Below are positions 56,059-64,000 of a stretch of DNA of 64,000 nt, one piece after another; position 1 is the first letter of the stretch; each line of letters opens with the position of its first letter. The DNA is taken from NCBI RefSeq assembly GCF_963667985.1, contig NZ_OY764081.1, positions 248,001 to 312,000 of the forward strand, written 5' to 3'. Source of the DNA: an uncultured Methanocorpusculum sp. GTDB lineage: Archaea; Halobacteriota; Methanomicrobia; Methanomicrobiales; Methanocorpusculaceae. The notes under the pieces are model-generated. The model searched no databases. It was not told where the DNA came from and worked only from the letters and a program-made list of their open reading frames with translations. Made by a program: the position numbers and the translations under genes.

Positions 56059-56739
56059 ATGCCCAGGGCCTTTATCACCGATATCGACGGTACGTTGACG
56101 GATGACCGCCGCAGACTCTCGACGGAAGTCGTCGATGAGATGCGTAAACTTCTTGATAACGACATCCCGATCATACTTGCTTCGGGCAACACTCTCTGTT
56201 TTCTGGATGCCTTCTCGCACATGATCGGAACGGACGGGACCATCATCGCGGAAAACGGCGGGGTCTATCGTCTCGGCTATCTCGGTAAAAAGCAGATATC
56301 CGGAAACCAGGAACTCTGCCTTGCGGCGTATCAGAAAGTCGTAGATGAACTGCAACCCAAAGGAGACGATCTTCGTCTTTTCAGCAACAGATACCGTGAT
56401 TCAGACATCGCGTTCTCGAGGGATGCGCCTACTGAAACCGTAAAAGAGATCCTGAAAGACATGCCGGTCGTCGTCATCGACACAGGATTTGCCATCCACC
56501 TGCAGGTCCCAGGCATCACGAAAGGTGCGGTCTTTGAAAAACTGACCGAACAGATGGGACTTGCACCGGGTGATTTTCTGGTCGCCGGAGACTCAATCAA
56601 TGACGTGTCGATGCTGAAACTTGGCGGGATTTCCATAGCTCCGGCAAATGCCTCTCCGGAAGCAAAACTCGCTGCAGACCATGTGATGGAGAAATCCTAC
56701 GGCGAAGGTACGGCCGAAGCTCTGCGCAAATACTTCTAA
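56059..56739 (+). CDS. phosphoglycolate phosphatase, archaeal HAD type
   Basis: A 226-residue HAD-IIB phosphatase with motif I FITDIDGTLTDD near residue 5, motif II LASGNTLC, the Lys in GITKGAVFEKL and motif IV VAGDSINDVSM. It matches the archaeal phosphoglycolate phosphatase group (Thermoplasma TA0175 type); a sugar-phosphate substrate cannot be excluded. 20 nt after radA, possibly on the same transcript. Confidence 0.85.
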   Translation: MPRAFITDIDGTLTDDRRRLSTEVVDEMRKLLDNDIPIILASGNTLCFLDAFSHMIGTDGTIIAENGGVYRLGYLGKKQISGNQELCLAAYQKVVDELQPKGDDLRLFSNRYRDSDIAFSRDAPTETVKEILKDMPVVVIDTGFAIHLQVPGITKGAVFEKLTEQMGLAPGDFLVAGDSINDVSMLKLGGISIAPANASPEAKLAADHVMEKSYGEGTAEALRKYF

Positions 56740-56763
56740 AAAAGGAGTGAGGGGTTAATATTT

Positions 56764-57015
56764 TCAGCGAAGCATGTACCTGTCGACCACAATAAAGTCC
56801 GTGATATCTTTTACGGCTTCAAAGGGCAGGGTAATTGCTTCATTTTCAATTTTATAGCCGTTCGTGTCGAAACCTGCATCGGGGCGGATGACAAGCGCCT
56901 TCAACTGCCCGGTCGGTGCATCGAAACTTATGTTTCTGATCTGGCCGATGATCTTACCATCAGTGCTCATGACGCGCTTTCGCCGGATATTAAGGGTAAA
57001 CTGCTCACTCTGCAT
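56764..57015 (-). CDS. PRC-barrel domain protein
   Basis: An 83-residue single PRC-barrel (NIRRKRVMSTDGKIIGQIRN, LKALVIRPDAGFDTNG, ITLPFEAVKDITDFIVVDRY). Small PRC-barrel proteins are common in methanogens and may bind RNA or regulate ribosome or division functions; no exact role is known. It lies 59 nt downstream of the CBS regulator on the same strand. Confidence 0.85.
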   Translation of the reverse strand: MQSEQFTLNIRRKRVMSTDGKIIGQIRNISFDAPTGQLKALVIRPDAGFDTNGYKIENEAITLPFEAVKDITDFIVVDRYMLR

Positions 57016-57074
57016 GATTAATCAGCTTTAAAGTTTGACAAGATAGTATTTATCCGTTTGTATAAGTCATGCAT

Positions 57075-57953
57075 TTATAATGAAGGGAAGACCCAGATGA
57101 TGTCCGAATGCGTGAGAATGCCTATCGGTTTTTCATCCTCGGTGACGATCACCCTTCCTACGTGCTGTTCCTTGAACTGTTTTATCACTTCATACAGCCG
57201 CATGTCTCCGGGCATCGTTACCACTCTCGTGACCATCACGTCGGCCACAAGAGTGGTCGTCGGTATCTCGCGGTCCAGTGCCGAGACGATATCAGTCATC
57301 GTCAGGATGCCAAGCAGAGTCCCGTTTTCAACAACCGGAGCTCCGTGGATTTTTCTCTGGAGAAACGTTTTCATCGCGTATGCCAGGGTCATATCGGGTT
57401 CGAGCGAGATCAGCGGGGAATTCATATACTCCCGGATCTGTTTTTTCGGCAGAGAGGTCATCTCCGAAGTCGAGATCAGAAGGGCACTGTTGATCTCGTC
57501 CTTGCCGAATACTTCCCCTTTGATGAGCAGTTTGTTCACCGGAGTCGGGCCGATGGTTATCTTGTCTCCCACCTCAAACGACCTGACATTCCCGATGATC
57601 TTAATCAGGGCATGACATAGATCCGCGTGGGTGAGGGTGGTAAAGGCGATCTCATTTACGCGCACTCCCTCGACCCGCTCGCCGTTCCTCTGAATGATCA
57701 CTTCGCTTTCCGAGTAATCCGCCGAAATATTCAGTTCCGAATAGGCGCGGGCAGTCGGCTGGTATCCGCCTTTGGGTCCGGGAATTCCATCTACAAGTCC
57801 AAGCACTTTGAGAGCCAGCATCTGGTTTCTGACCGTTCCTGGGTTCCTTCGAATGATATCGGCGATGACCTCGCTCTTGATTGGATGCGAATATTGATGA
57901 TAAAGCGAGATAAGAGTAATAAGGATATCTTTTTGAATTAGTGATAAATCCAT
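57075..57953 (-). CDS. HTH and twin-CBS domain regulator
   Basis: A 292-residue protein from the ATG at 57953 (MDLSLIQKDILITLISLYHQ). N-terminal winged helix (SEVIADIIRRNPGTVRNQML), a middle domain of about 70 residues, and a C-terminal CBS pair (DMTLAYAMKTFLQRKIHGAP through ILTHSDIIWVFPSL). CBS pairs usually sense adenine nucleotides or AdoMet, so this is a likely ligand-responsive transcription factor. It is divergent from the Nog1-like GTPase with 55 bp between. Confidence 0.85.
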   Translation of the reverse strand: MDLSLIQKDILITLISLYHQYSHPIKSEVIADIIRRNPGTVRNQMLALKVLGLVDGIPGPKGGYQPTARAYSELNISADYSESEVIIQRNGERVEGVRVNEIAFTTLTHADLCHALIKIIGNVRSFEVGDKITIGPTPVNKLLIKGEVFGKDEINSALLISTSEMTSLPKKQIREYMNSPLISLEPDMTLAYAMKTFLQRKIHGAPVVENGTLLGILTMTDIVSALDREIPTTTLVADVMVTRVVTMPGDMRLYEVIKQFKEQHVGRVIVTEDEKPIGILTHSDIIWVFPSL

Positions 57954-58008
57954 ACTTACTGATTCTTTCTGATTGCTATAGTAATAAACCAAATGGATTG
58001 GATGGAAA

Positions 58009-59031
58009 ATGTACTTCGATAAAATCCCGACCGTTCCAACAGCAGACGAGCTGCTCGACCGCAGCTTCCGCCGTGCCTCGAGGAAAATACGGGAAAAGAC
58101 AAATAAACGTCATGCAAACGAGGACTTCGTCCGGGCGATCACCAAGGCGACGCATGACAAGCTGGTGGCAATTATCCAGAGTTTCCCTGAGTTTGAAGAG
58201 CTGCCGCCGTTTTACCGGGACCTTTGCGATATTTTGTTCGGGATGGATGACCTGAAAAAAAATCTGGGCATGGTGGGCTGGGCCGCAAAGAATGTGCGTG
58301 ATGTGGGTGGAGGCATCTCCAAAGGTATGCGCTGGACCGATACGCAGGTCGAAAGAAAACGCGCCGTCGCACGGATCGCCTCGATCGTTCACCGGGCGGA
58401 TGATTCTCTTCGATACCTGAACGATGCGAGAAACGTTCTTCGAAAACTCCCCGTGATCAGCACGGACGAGTTTACGATCGTCGTTGCCGGATACCCGAAC
58501 GTGGGAAAATCCTCCTTCATCCGCCTGGTCTCCAGCGGGGAACCCGAGGTTGCTTCCTACCCCTTTACGACCAAAGGCATCGTTGTTGGACACCGAAACG
58601 CCGAACGCAGAAGAAAGATCCAGTTCATCGATACGCCCGGCCTTCTGGACAGGACAGAGGACGAACGAAACGCGATCGAAAAGCAGGCCCTGAATGCTCT
58701 CGTCTACGTCGCCGATCTGGTTCTCTTCGTTATCGATGCAAGCGAGAACTGCGGATATTCGTTTGAAGCCCAGATGAAACTCCGCGAAGAGATCGAGGGA
58801 ATCGTCTCGGTCCCGATGATCTCCGTTGTCAACAAATCGGATGTGAAGACCGTTGAAGGATTCTTCAACATGTCTACCGTCACGGGCGCAGGCGTGGAAG
58901 AGGTCCTTACCGAGCTTCTCCGTCTTCGCGAAGAGTTGAAAGTCGACGAGGTCGTGGATATCCGCGCCGAACTCCCGCAGCCGGAAATGAAGAGACGCGG
59001 GGGAAGACAGGAATCGGAAACCGATTTCTGA
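58009..59031 (+). CDS. Nog1/Obg-family GTPase
   Basis: A 340-residue GTPase. The N-terminal NOG1 helical domain covers about 1-155 (MYFDKIPTVPTADELLDRSF). G1 AGYPNVGKSSF is near 165, G2 SYPFTTKGI, G3 FIDTPGLLDR, and G4 VVNKSDV. It probably assists large-subunit assembly, as eukaryotic Nog1 does. The C-terminus is shorter than in eukaryotes and ends in a charged tail. Confidence 0.93.
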   Translation: MYFDKIPTVPTADELLDRSFRRASRKIREKTNKRHANEDFVRAITKATHDKLVAIIQSFPEFEELPPFYRDLCDILFGMDDLKKNLGMVGWAAKNVRDVGGGISKGMRWTDTQVERKRAVARIASIVHRADDSLRYLNDARNVLRKLPVISTDEFTIVVAGYPNVGKSSFIRLVSSGEPEVASYPFTTKGIVVGHRNAERRRKIQFIDTPGLLDRTEDERNAIEKQALNALVYVADLVLFVIDASENCGYSFEAQMKLREEIEGIVSVPMISVVNKSDVKTVEGFFNMSTVTGAGVEEVLTELLRLREELKVDEVVDIRAELPQPEMKRRGGRQESETDF

Positions 59032-59035
59032 TCCT

Positions 59036-59060
59036 TCTAACTTTTTTTAGAAAAAAAGAG
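59036..59060. terminator. bidirectional terminator
   Basis: AACTTTTTTT-AGA-AAAAAAAGAGTT forms an A/T hairpin giving T-tracts on both strands between convergent genes. Confidence 0.6.
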
Positions 59061-59708
59061 TTAATCTTTTTTGTATTCGCCGTGTTTTCTCCAGAGATAC
59101 CATAACCTCTGGAAGGCGGAAAGATTTGTGCAGACGGCAACGAGGATCACGGCGATCCAGATCTGGCCGATAACGCCGAAAAGAACGAGAGCGATCATCG
59201 TCTCTGGCCTGCCGAAAAATCCCACTCCCTCAAGGGGATCCGAGATCTTTCCGTCCTCTTTGCAGGTATAGCCGATCTCGGCATACGTCACCGGTTTTAC
59301 AAACGTGTTCATGATCGAACCGATAACGGCAAGGCCTGCGATCAGCATGTCTGTTGTCGGTGCAAATCCGACAAACTGGGAGATGATCGGAACGCCCGAA
59401 AGACCAATTGCGAGAAGCACGATCCCGTCCACGTATTTATCGACGATCCAGTCGCTGATCGCTCCGAAATCGCTCTTCTTTTTGGTTATTCGTGCAACCG
59501 ATCCGTCCGTCAGATCAAGGATCCCGGATATCAGAAGAAGAACGCTTCCAAGGATGAACGACTGGCAAAAATAGCAGACCGCCGCGCCGATCCCAAAAAA
59601 GAGTGAAAGGAGGGTGATCTGGTTTGGACTCATCCCTGTTTTAACGAATACTCTAACAATCGGGTCGAGCCATCCCGTGAGTTTGTATCTGAGCGATGTA
59701 ATATTCAT
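59061..59708 (-). CDS. CDP-alcohol phosphatidyltransferase, probably archaetidylinositol-phosphate synthase type
   Basis: A 215-residue membrane enzyme with about six transmembrane helices and the CDP-OH-P signature DLTDGSVARITKKKSDFGAI followed by SDWIVDKYVD. All eight signature positions (D, D, G, A, R, G, D, D) are present. Places a polar head group on archaetidic acid. The exact alcohol (inositol-phosphate, glycerol or serine) cannot be read from the sequence. Confidence 0.83.
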   Translation of the reverse strand: MNITSLRYKLTGWLDPIVRVFVKTGMSPNQITLLSLFFGIGAAVCYFCQSFILGSVLLLISGILDLTDGSVARITKKKSDFGAISDWIVDKYVDGIVLLAIGLSGVPIISQFVGFAPTTDMLIAGLAVIGSIMNTFVKPVTYAEIGYTCKEDGKISDPLEGVGFFGRPETMIALVLFGVIGQIWIAVILVAVCTNLSAFQRLWYLWRKHGEYKKD

Positions 59709-59789
59709 GGATATAGAGGTAAAATCATTTATCAGTGCGTGCTAAATATCTATTCATCGTCAAGCTATAAGAATCAGAAGGAAACTTTC

Positions 59790-60467
59790 ATGGAGACATT
59801 ACAAAAACCACACGTGCTGATGATTTCAGAGATCACGGCTGACGGGAAACTCACTCTTGGAAAAGGGGTTTCCAGTAAAATACTCATGAAACATATGTCC
59901 AATGAAGCCGAGATTCTTCTCCACGAAACACGTGCCGAATATGATGCAATAATGGTCGGATCGTCCACGATTCGGATCGACAACTCCTTTCTGACGGTGC
60001 GGATGGTCGAGGGAGAAAACCCTCTCCGCGTTATTCCAAACAGCCTTGCTGATCTGCCGCTTGAAGCAAACGTCTTCGACACGACAAAAGCACGGACCGT
60101 TCTTGCCGTTTCTTCCAAGGCCCCAAAAGACCGGGTCGACGCTTTCGCCGCCCGGGGGGTTGACGTGGTTGTGTGCGGCGAAGACAGGGTGGATTTTGTG
60201 CAGCTGATGAATATTTTGTCCGCCAAATATCAGATAAAAAAACTCATCATCGAAGGCGGGCCGACCCTCAACTGGCACATGCTGCATCACGGACTCGTGG
60301 ACGAGATCAGACTTATTCACATGCCATTCATCGTCGGCGGAAGCGACACGCCGTCACTGGTCGGCGGGATGCCGCTTGCCTCGGAAAACGACATGATCAA
60401 ACTCGACCTTCGAAGCACGAAGATGTACGGAACCAACCTGGTGACCGAGTACCGGGTCCTGTACTGA
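59790..60467 (+). CDS. arfC: 2,5-diamino-6-(ribosylamino)pyrimidinone 5'-phosphate reductase
   Basis: Reduces the ribosyl group early in riboflavin and F420 (deazaflavin) synthesis. The 225-residue RibD-C/DHFR-fold protein has MISEITADGKLTLG, the AEYDAIMVGSSTIRIDNSFLT split motif, and KKLIIEGGPTLNWHML. The ATG at 59790 has AAGGA 8-12 nt upstream. The length is as in the archaeal reductase. Confidence 0.9.
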   Translation: METLQKPHVLMISEITADGKLTLGKGVSSKILMKHMSNEAEILLHETRAEYDAIMVGSSTIRIDNSFLTVRMVEGENPLRVIPNSLADLPLEANVFDTTKARTVLAVSSKAPKDRVDAFAARGVDVVVCGEDRVDFVQLMNILSAKYQIKKLIIEGGPTLNWHMLHHGLVDEIRLIHMPFIVGGSDTPSLVGGMPLASENDMIKLDLRSTKMYGTNLVTEYRVLY

Positions 60468-60501
60468 AATCATTATATTTTTGCCGTGCCAAGATTCAGA
60501 C

Positions 60502-60969
60502 ATGGCACTTCAGGTAAACGACACGATATCTCCCTTTACTCTTTCCGACGCTTCGGGAAAAACATGGACATTTCCAACGGACGCTTCAAGATTTAGCGTC
60601 CTCTATTTTTATCCGAAAGACAACTCCTCCGGCTGTACGGCCGAAGCAAAAGACTTCTCCGCACTTCTTTCCGAATTTTCCAGCCTCAACACACAGGTAT
60701 TCGGGATTAGTCCCGACTCGGCCGCCAGCCATCGAAAGTTTACCGAAAAACAGGAGTTGACCGTGACCCTTCTTTCAGATCCGGAAAAGACCGTGATCGG
60801 CGCATTCGGCGTCTGGGTTCCAAAAAAACTCTACGGCCGCGAGTATATGGGTGTCGAGCGCAGCACGTTCGTCATCGATTCAACCGGAAAAATCCTCGCC
60901 GCCTGGAATAAGGTCAAGGTCAAAGGGCATGCAGAAGAGGTACTGCAGACGATCCGGACCCTCGTCTGA
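60502..60969 (+). CDS. bcp: peroxiredoxin (Bcp/PrxQ type)
   Basis: A thiol peroxidase of 155 residues. The peroxidatic Cys is in FYPKDNSSGCTAEAKDFSAL, and no resolving Cys follows 5 residues later, so it is a 1-Cys-like variant. Other family parts are VFGISPDSAASHRKF and RSTFVIDSTGKI. A TATA-like ATTATATT about 28 nt upstream suggests a leaderless transcript. It protects an anaerobe against peroxide. Confidence 0.92.
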   Translation: MALQVNDTISPFTLSDASGKTWTFPTDASRFSVLYFYPKDNSSGCTAEAKDFSALLSEFSSLNTQVFGISPDSAASHRKFTEKQELTVTLLSDPEKTVIGAFGVWVPKKLYGREYMGVERSTFVIDSTGKILAAWNKVKVKGHAEEVLQTIRTLV

Positions 60970-61018
60970 GCTCCCAAACAGAATACAATAAGTGGGATTC
61001 AGTCAAATACATCATATA

Positions 61019-62239
61019 ATGACAGCATCGAAAATTCTTCTTCTCATCATTGACGGTGTGGGGGACAGACCGTGCGGGATCCTCGGCAATAAAACCCCGC
61101 TTCAGGCGGCCAAAATCCCGAACCTCGACCGGCTTGCAACTGAAGGGATCTGCGGGATCATGGATCCGATCGCTCCGGGCGTTCGCGGCGGTTCGGACAC
61201 CTCCCACCTCAGCCTTCTCGGATATGATCCTCATATCTATTATACCGGAAGAGGACCTCTCGAAGCGGCAGGCTGCGGCATCAAAATGGAACCCGGCATG
61301 ATCGGATTTCGGGCGAATTATGCCACGATCGATGATGACGGCAATGTGATCGACCGTCGTGCAGGCCGGATCGCCGACACGACCGAGATCACCGCCGCCG
61401 TGAAAAACGGTGTCGATCTCTCGAAATACGGCGTCGAGATCGAGTTCGCACCGGGAACCGGCCACCGGGCAGCCCTCGCTCTGAAAGGAAAAGGACTCAG
61501 TGCCGCCGTCTCGTCCAACGACCCGAAGAAAACCGGCGTCCAGCCGAAGACAATCCATCCCGAAGACGACAGCAAAGAGGCGGCCTTCACCGCCGAGGTC
61601 TGTAACGAATTCTCCCGCCGGGCGGCCGAAATCCAGAAAGATCATCCGGTCAACCTTGAGCGCAAAGCACGCGGCGAGTTCCCGGCAAACGTCGTTCTGA
61701 TCCGGGGTGCCGGAGAGATGGGCGTGTACGAGACCTTTGAAGAAAAGCACGAACTTTCCGGCAGTGTCGTCACCGCGGCTGCATTGATCGCCGGGATCGG
61801 CAGTTCCGTCGGCCTTGAACGCATCCCCGTTCTTCCAACAACTCCGGTTGACGAACAGGTGCGTCTTGTGTGCAGCGAGCTGGAGAAAAAGGATTTCGTT
61901 CTCTTCAATCTCAAAACTGCCGACGAGTACGGACATGACGGAAAAGCTGTCGAGAAGACGAAATATCTCGAGGAGATCGACGCGGCTCTGCTGCCGTTCT
62001 TTGATATGCCCGATCTGATGATCGCCGTCTGCGGGGATCACTCGACTCCCTGCACGATCAAGGAACACAGCGCCGATCCGGTTCCGCTGATTCTTCACGG
62101 AGACGGGACCCGTATTGATCTCGTCACAAACTACGACGAGATCTCCTGTGCCGCAGGGGGTCTTTGCCGGATATCCGGCGGCAGTCTGATGCCGATCCTT
62201 CTGGACCTCATTGACAAAACCCATAAGTACGGAGCATAA
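61019..62239 (+). CDS. apgM: 2,3-bisphosphoglycerate-independent phosphoglycerate mutase, archaeal
   Basis: Glycolysis/gluconeogenesis step 3PG to 2PG. The 406-residue alkaline-phosphatase-superfamily enzyme has metal ligands in LLIIDGVGDRP, phospho-Ser in RGGSDTSHLSLLGYD, NLKTADEYGHDGK, and AVCGDHSTPCTIKEHSADPV. The length is that of ApgM rather than bacterial GpmI. The ATG at 61019 is chosen over an upstream frame in the leader. Confidence 0.96.
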   Translation: MTASKILLLIIDGVGDRPCGILGNKTPLQAAKIPNLDRLATEGICGIMDPIAPGVRGGSDTSHLSLLGYDPHIYYTGRGPLEAAGCGIKMEPGMIGFRANYATIDDDGNVIDRRAGRIADTTEITAAVKNGVDLSKYGVEIEFAPGTGHRAALALKGKGLSAAVSSNDPKKTGVQPKTIHPEDDSKEAAFTAEVCNEFSRRAAEIQKDHPVNLERKARGEFPANVVLIRGAGEMGVYETFEEKHELSGSVVTAAALIAGIGSSVGLERIPVLPTTPVDEQVRLVCSELEKKDFVLFNLKTADEYGHDGKAVEKTKYLEEIDAALLPFFDMPDLMIAVCGDHSTPCTIKEHSADPVPLILHGDGTRIDLVTNYDEISCAAGGLCRISGGSLMPILLDLIDKTHKYGA

Positions 62240-62265
62240 CGATATACTAATACACGTGGTGGAGC

Positions 62266-63327
62266 ATGGCGGAGGATAAAAAACGGATAATTATAGCTGA
62301 ATCATTGCCCGAAGAGGAGGAAAAGTTCCTGACTCTGCCGGAACTCACCCCCGAAGAGGAGCAGGAACTCGAGGATCAGGCATCGAATGATGCCGACGAA
62401 AGTCCCGAACCTCTGTTTTCCGAGGTGGCCGCTGACGAAAAAAAGTTCCCTCCATTGAATCTCTCCGAAGTTGATGAGGAGACGGCTTCAATGGTGATCT
62501 CCTCCTCCGACCTTTTTAAAACCTGTTATCTCCCGGATAAAACCGAGCTGCAGGAACGTAACCTCAAAACCAGACACGACATCCTCGTTGGAGACCACTG
62601 CGATATTGGATACGGTCTCTACGGGGAGGATATCGTTATCAGCGAATTATCCACCATGCACGGGGATGTTGTCGCGGAAGGGGATCTCAGGATCGACAAC
62701 TTCTGCGAGGTGTTTGGGACCGTGCTTTGTAACGGGGATGCGTATCTCGGCGAAGGCGTGAAGATCCACGGCAAACTGAATGTCGGCGGCAATCTGGATA
62801 TCGGGGACAACGTGGTCATCGATAAGGAGTTCAAGGCGTACGGGGATATCGCGATTCGAAATCCCATGCCGGTCGTTCTCTATCTTCTGCTCTATGTTAT
62901 GACGATGCTCCATCTGGAAGGCGAGGAGGCTGCACGAAAACGGGTCGAGAGCCTGATCTCCGAAGCGAACTCCGCACCCCTTGTCCTTCCGCCGAAGACC
63001 GCCATGGATCTTCGCTACTTCGCCGTCCCGACGCCGATGGAGATCGGATCGAACTGCCGTCTGCATGGAAATATCCGTGCCCAGTCGGTCAAGATCCGCA
63101 AAGACACCACGCTTTTTGGGAGCGTGCAGGCTTCCCAGCGAGTAAAACTCGGGCCGCGGACGGCGATCCACGGAGATGTCGTCGGGCAGAATATCCGGGT
63201 CGAACGGGGAGCTGATGTTCTTGGCGATGTGGCCGGTAAGACGGTCTGGCTGCACGAGGACGCACGGGTAAGCGGCGTGATCAAAGCGACCGAAGGGCTT
63301 ACCATAGGTCATGCGGAGGGAAAATAA
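62266..63327 (+). CDS. bactofilin/polymer-forming beta-helix protein
   Basis: A 353-residue cytosolic protein. Acidic disordered head (about 1-70, Glu-rich). A right-handed beta-helix follows (about 100-205) with hexad-like turns (HGDVVAEGDLRIDNFCEVFG, GEGVKIHGKLNVGGNLDIGD). Next is a hydrophobic stretch (PVVLYLLLYVMTMLHLEG), then a second beta-helix (about 265-350). This is the polymer-forming cytoskeletal (bactofilin-like) pattern; it may polymerise or scaffold at the membrane. The two-block layout around a hydrophobic segment is unusual. 26 nt after apgM. Confidence 0.7.
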   Translation: MAEDKKRIIIAESLPEEEEKFLTLPELTPEEEQELEDQASNDADESPEPLFSEVAADEKKFPPLNLSEVDEETASMVISSSDLFKTCYLPDKTELQERNLKTRHDILVGDHCDIGYGLYGEDIVISELSTMHGDVVAEGDLRIDNFCEVFGTVLCNGDAYLGEGVKIHGKLNVGGNLDIGDNVVIDKEFKAYGDIAIRNPMPVVLYLLLYVMTMLHLEGEEAARKRVESLISEANSAPLVLPPKTAMDLRYFAVPTPMEIGSNCRLHGNIRAQSVKIRKDTTLFGSVQASQRVKLGPRTAIHGDVVGQNIRVERGADVLGDVAGKTVWLHEDARVSGVIKATEGLTIGHAEGK

Positions 63328-64000
63328 ATGTCGAAACTTGCTGAAATGCTGGAGCTGGATGAACTCAGGCTTCTTGAAGCGGATTATGCTTCGCTCGTGA
63401 ATAACGGCGAGCCTGGCGTTTTGATCTGCGAGGCGGAGCCTGTGGAAAACGGGGCGAGACTCCTGATAGACGAGGAGGAAAGCCCTCTTTTGTCTGCGGT
63501 GAAAAGTGGCGATGAGTGGTGCGGGACCTCCTGGCTTTTCCGGTCGCCGACATCTGGAGAGCTGGCTCTCTTTGAAGCGGCGGACGGGGATATCTATCAG
63601 GAAGACCGCGAGGATGTGGAGGATGCGTGCCGGGCATATTATGCGGAGATCCTCCAAAAGACGATCCCGCCGGCCGGAGACGATCTCACTGCCGACCGAA
63701 TCGCAAAAGTCCGCGATCTTCTCCACGAGATGTGGGGGTGTTCGATCTCCGGAATCGCGCTTGACGCGTGTGCCGGGTCAGGAATCGGTTCTCTCCTCTT
63801 GAGGGAGATGGGAACTCATCCAATCGCCTACGACAACGATCCCGAGCTTCTGGCGCTTGGTCTTTCATCAGGCAGACTTTCACCGGAACGGATGATCTGT
63901 ATCGACGCACGGATCGCCTCGGCGTATCTTCCGGATGCGGCGTACGGGGTTGGGATCATGTTCGGGCAGATCTACGGATACACGAAGGATATCTGGCGGC
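63328..64000 (+). CDS. methyltransferase-like protein, 5' part
   Basis: Starts 0 nt after the previous stop (TAA-ATG) and runs off the right edge; about 224 residues are visible. The first ~140 residues are unlike anything I know. After that comes an AdoMet-binding Rossmann motif, ALDACAGSGIGSLLLREMG, then an acidic end of strand 2 (IAYDNDPELLALGL) and ICIDARIAS. This resembles class I methyltransferases; no catalytic motif is reached before the edge. Confidence 0.65.
   Translation, partial: MSKLAEMLELDELRLLEADYASLVNNGEPGVLICEAEPVENGARLLIDEEESPLLSAVKSGDEWCGTSWLFRSPTSGELALFEAADGDIYQEDREDVEDACRAYYAEILQKTIPPAGDDLTADRIAKVRDLLHEMWGCSISGIALDACAGSGIGSLLLREMGTHPIAYDNDPELLALGLSSGRLSPERMICIDARIASAYLPDAAYGVGIMFGQIYGYTKDIWR

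Noticed and set aside
60920..62224. 434-codon frame antisense to apgM
   Set aside because: The plus strand holds all metal-site motifs of phosphoglycerate mutase; the antisense frame has none.

Overview
The window is chromosomal DNA of a euryarchaeal methanogen. Order Methanomicrobiales, close to Methanocorpusculum, fits best, but that placement is an inference from gene content and rRNA style, not a database match. The evidence is a 16S gene with an archaeal start, a proteasome beta subunit, RadA, GGGP synthase for ether lipids, aEF1B, archaeal phosphoglycerate mutase, the beta-CASP nuclease FttA, GatCAB, a probable methanofuran kinase and TATA-box promoters, some in front of apparently leaderless genes.

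Layout. 0-1.7 kb: the 5' part of formate-THF ligase, tRNA-Thr, and two gene remnants that meet head to head. 1.75-7.7 kb: a complete rRNA operon on the minus strand, in the order 16S, tRNA-Ala, 23S, tRNA-Cys, 5S, with tandem promoters and two long processing helices. 7.7-36.8 kb: ordinary core genes. These include condensin (smc, scpA and a tiny membrane protein), FttA and proteasome, larB-nadM, a CysH-like/cysteine desulfurase fusion, purB, the operon gatC-gatA-gatB-topA-GGGP synthase, an AdoMet-decarboxylase-like gene behind a structured leader, aEF1B, a secreted phospholipase-D-like protein and an OB-fold protein.

37-50.7 kb is accessory. A minus-strand run of tightly overlapping small genes (40.85-37.6 kb: RHH, HNH nuclease, zinc ribbon, micro-ORFs, a frameshifted HTH gene) looks like a degraded virus or plasmid element. 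It is followed by a 1.2 kb non-coding stretch with a MITE-like element containing 20 TACC units, and then by a type I-C CRISPR-Cas locus. cas4-cas1-cas2 and cas3 are intact and divergent. Each of the three Cascade genes (cas5c, cas8c, cas7) carries at least one lesion. Two very short arrays face outward-in at the two sides. A GC-rich repeat family sits at 37.35, 41.32 and (inverted) 50.66 kb, at the module boundaries.

50.9-64 kb is core again: dapL-lysA-RPA-like (lysine synthesis and ssDNA binding), radA, a HAD phosphatase, PRC-barrel and CBS regulators, a Nog1-like GTPase, a CDP-alcohol transferase, riboflavin/F420 precursor reductase, peroxiredoxin, apgM, a bactofilin-like protein and the start of a methyltransferase-like gene.

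The two most promising signals for new biology are both regulatory. First, a 91-nt RNA structure hides the start codon of the SpeD-like gene inside a 12-bp helix. Second, an identical 22-bp operator-like sequence sits at the same distance from the TATA box in the radA promoter and in a promoter at the head of the virus-like element.
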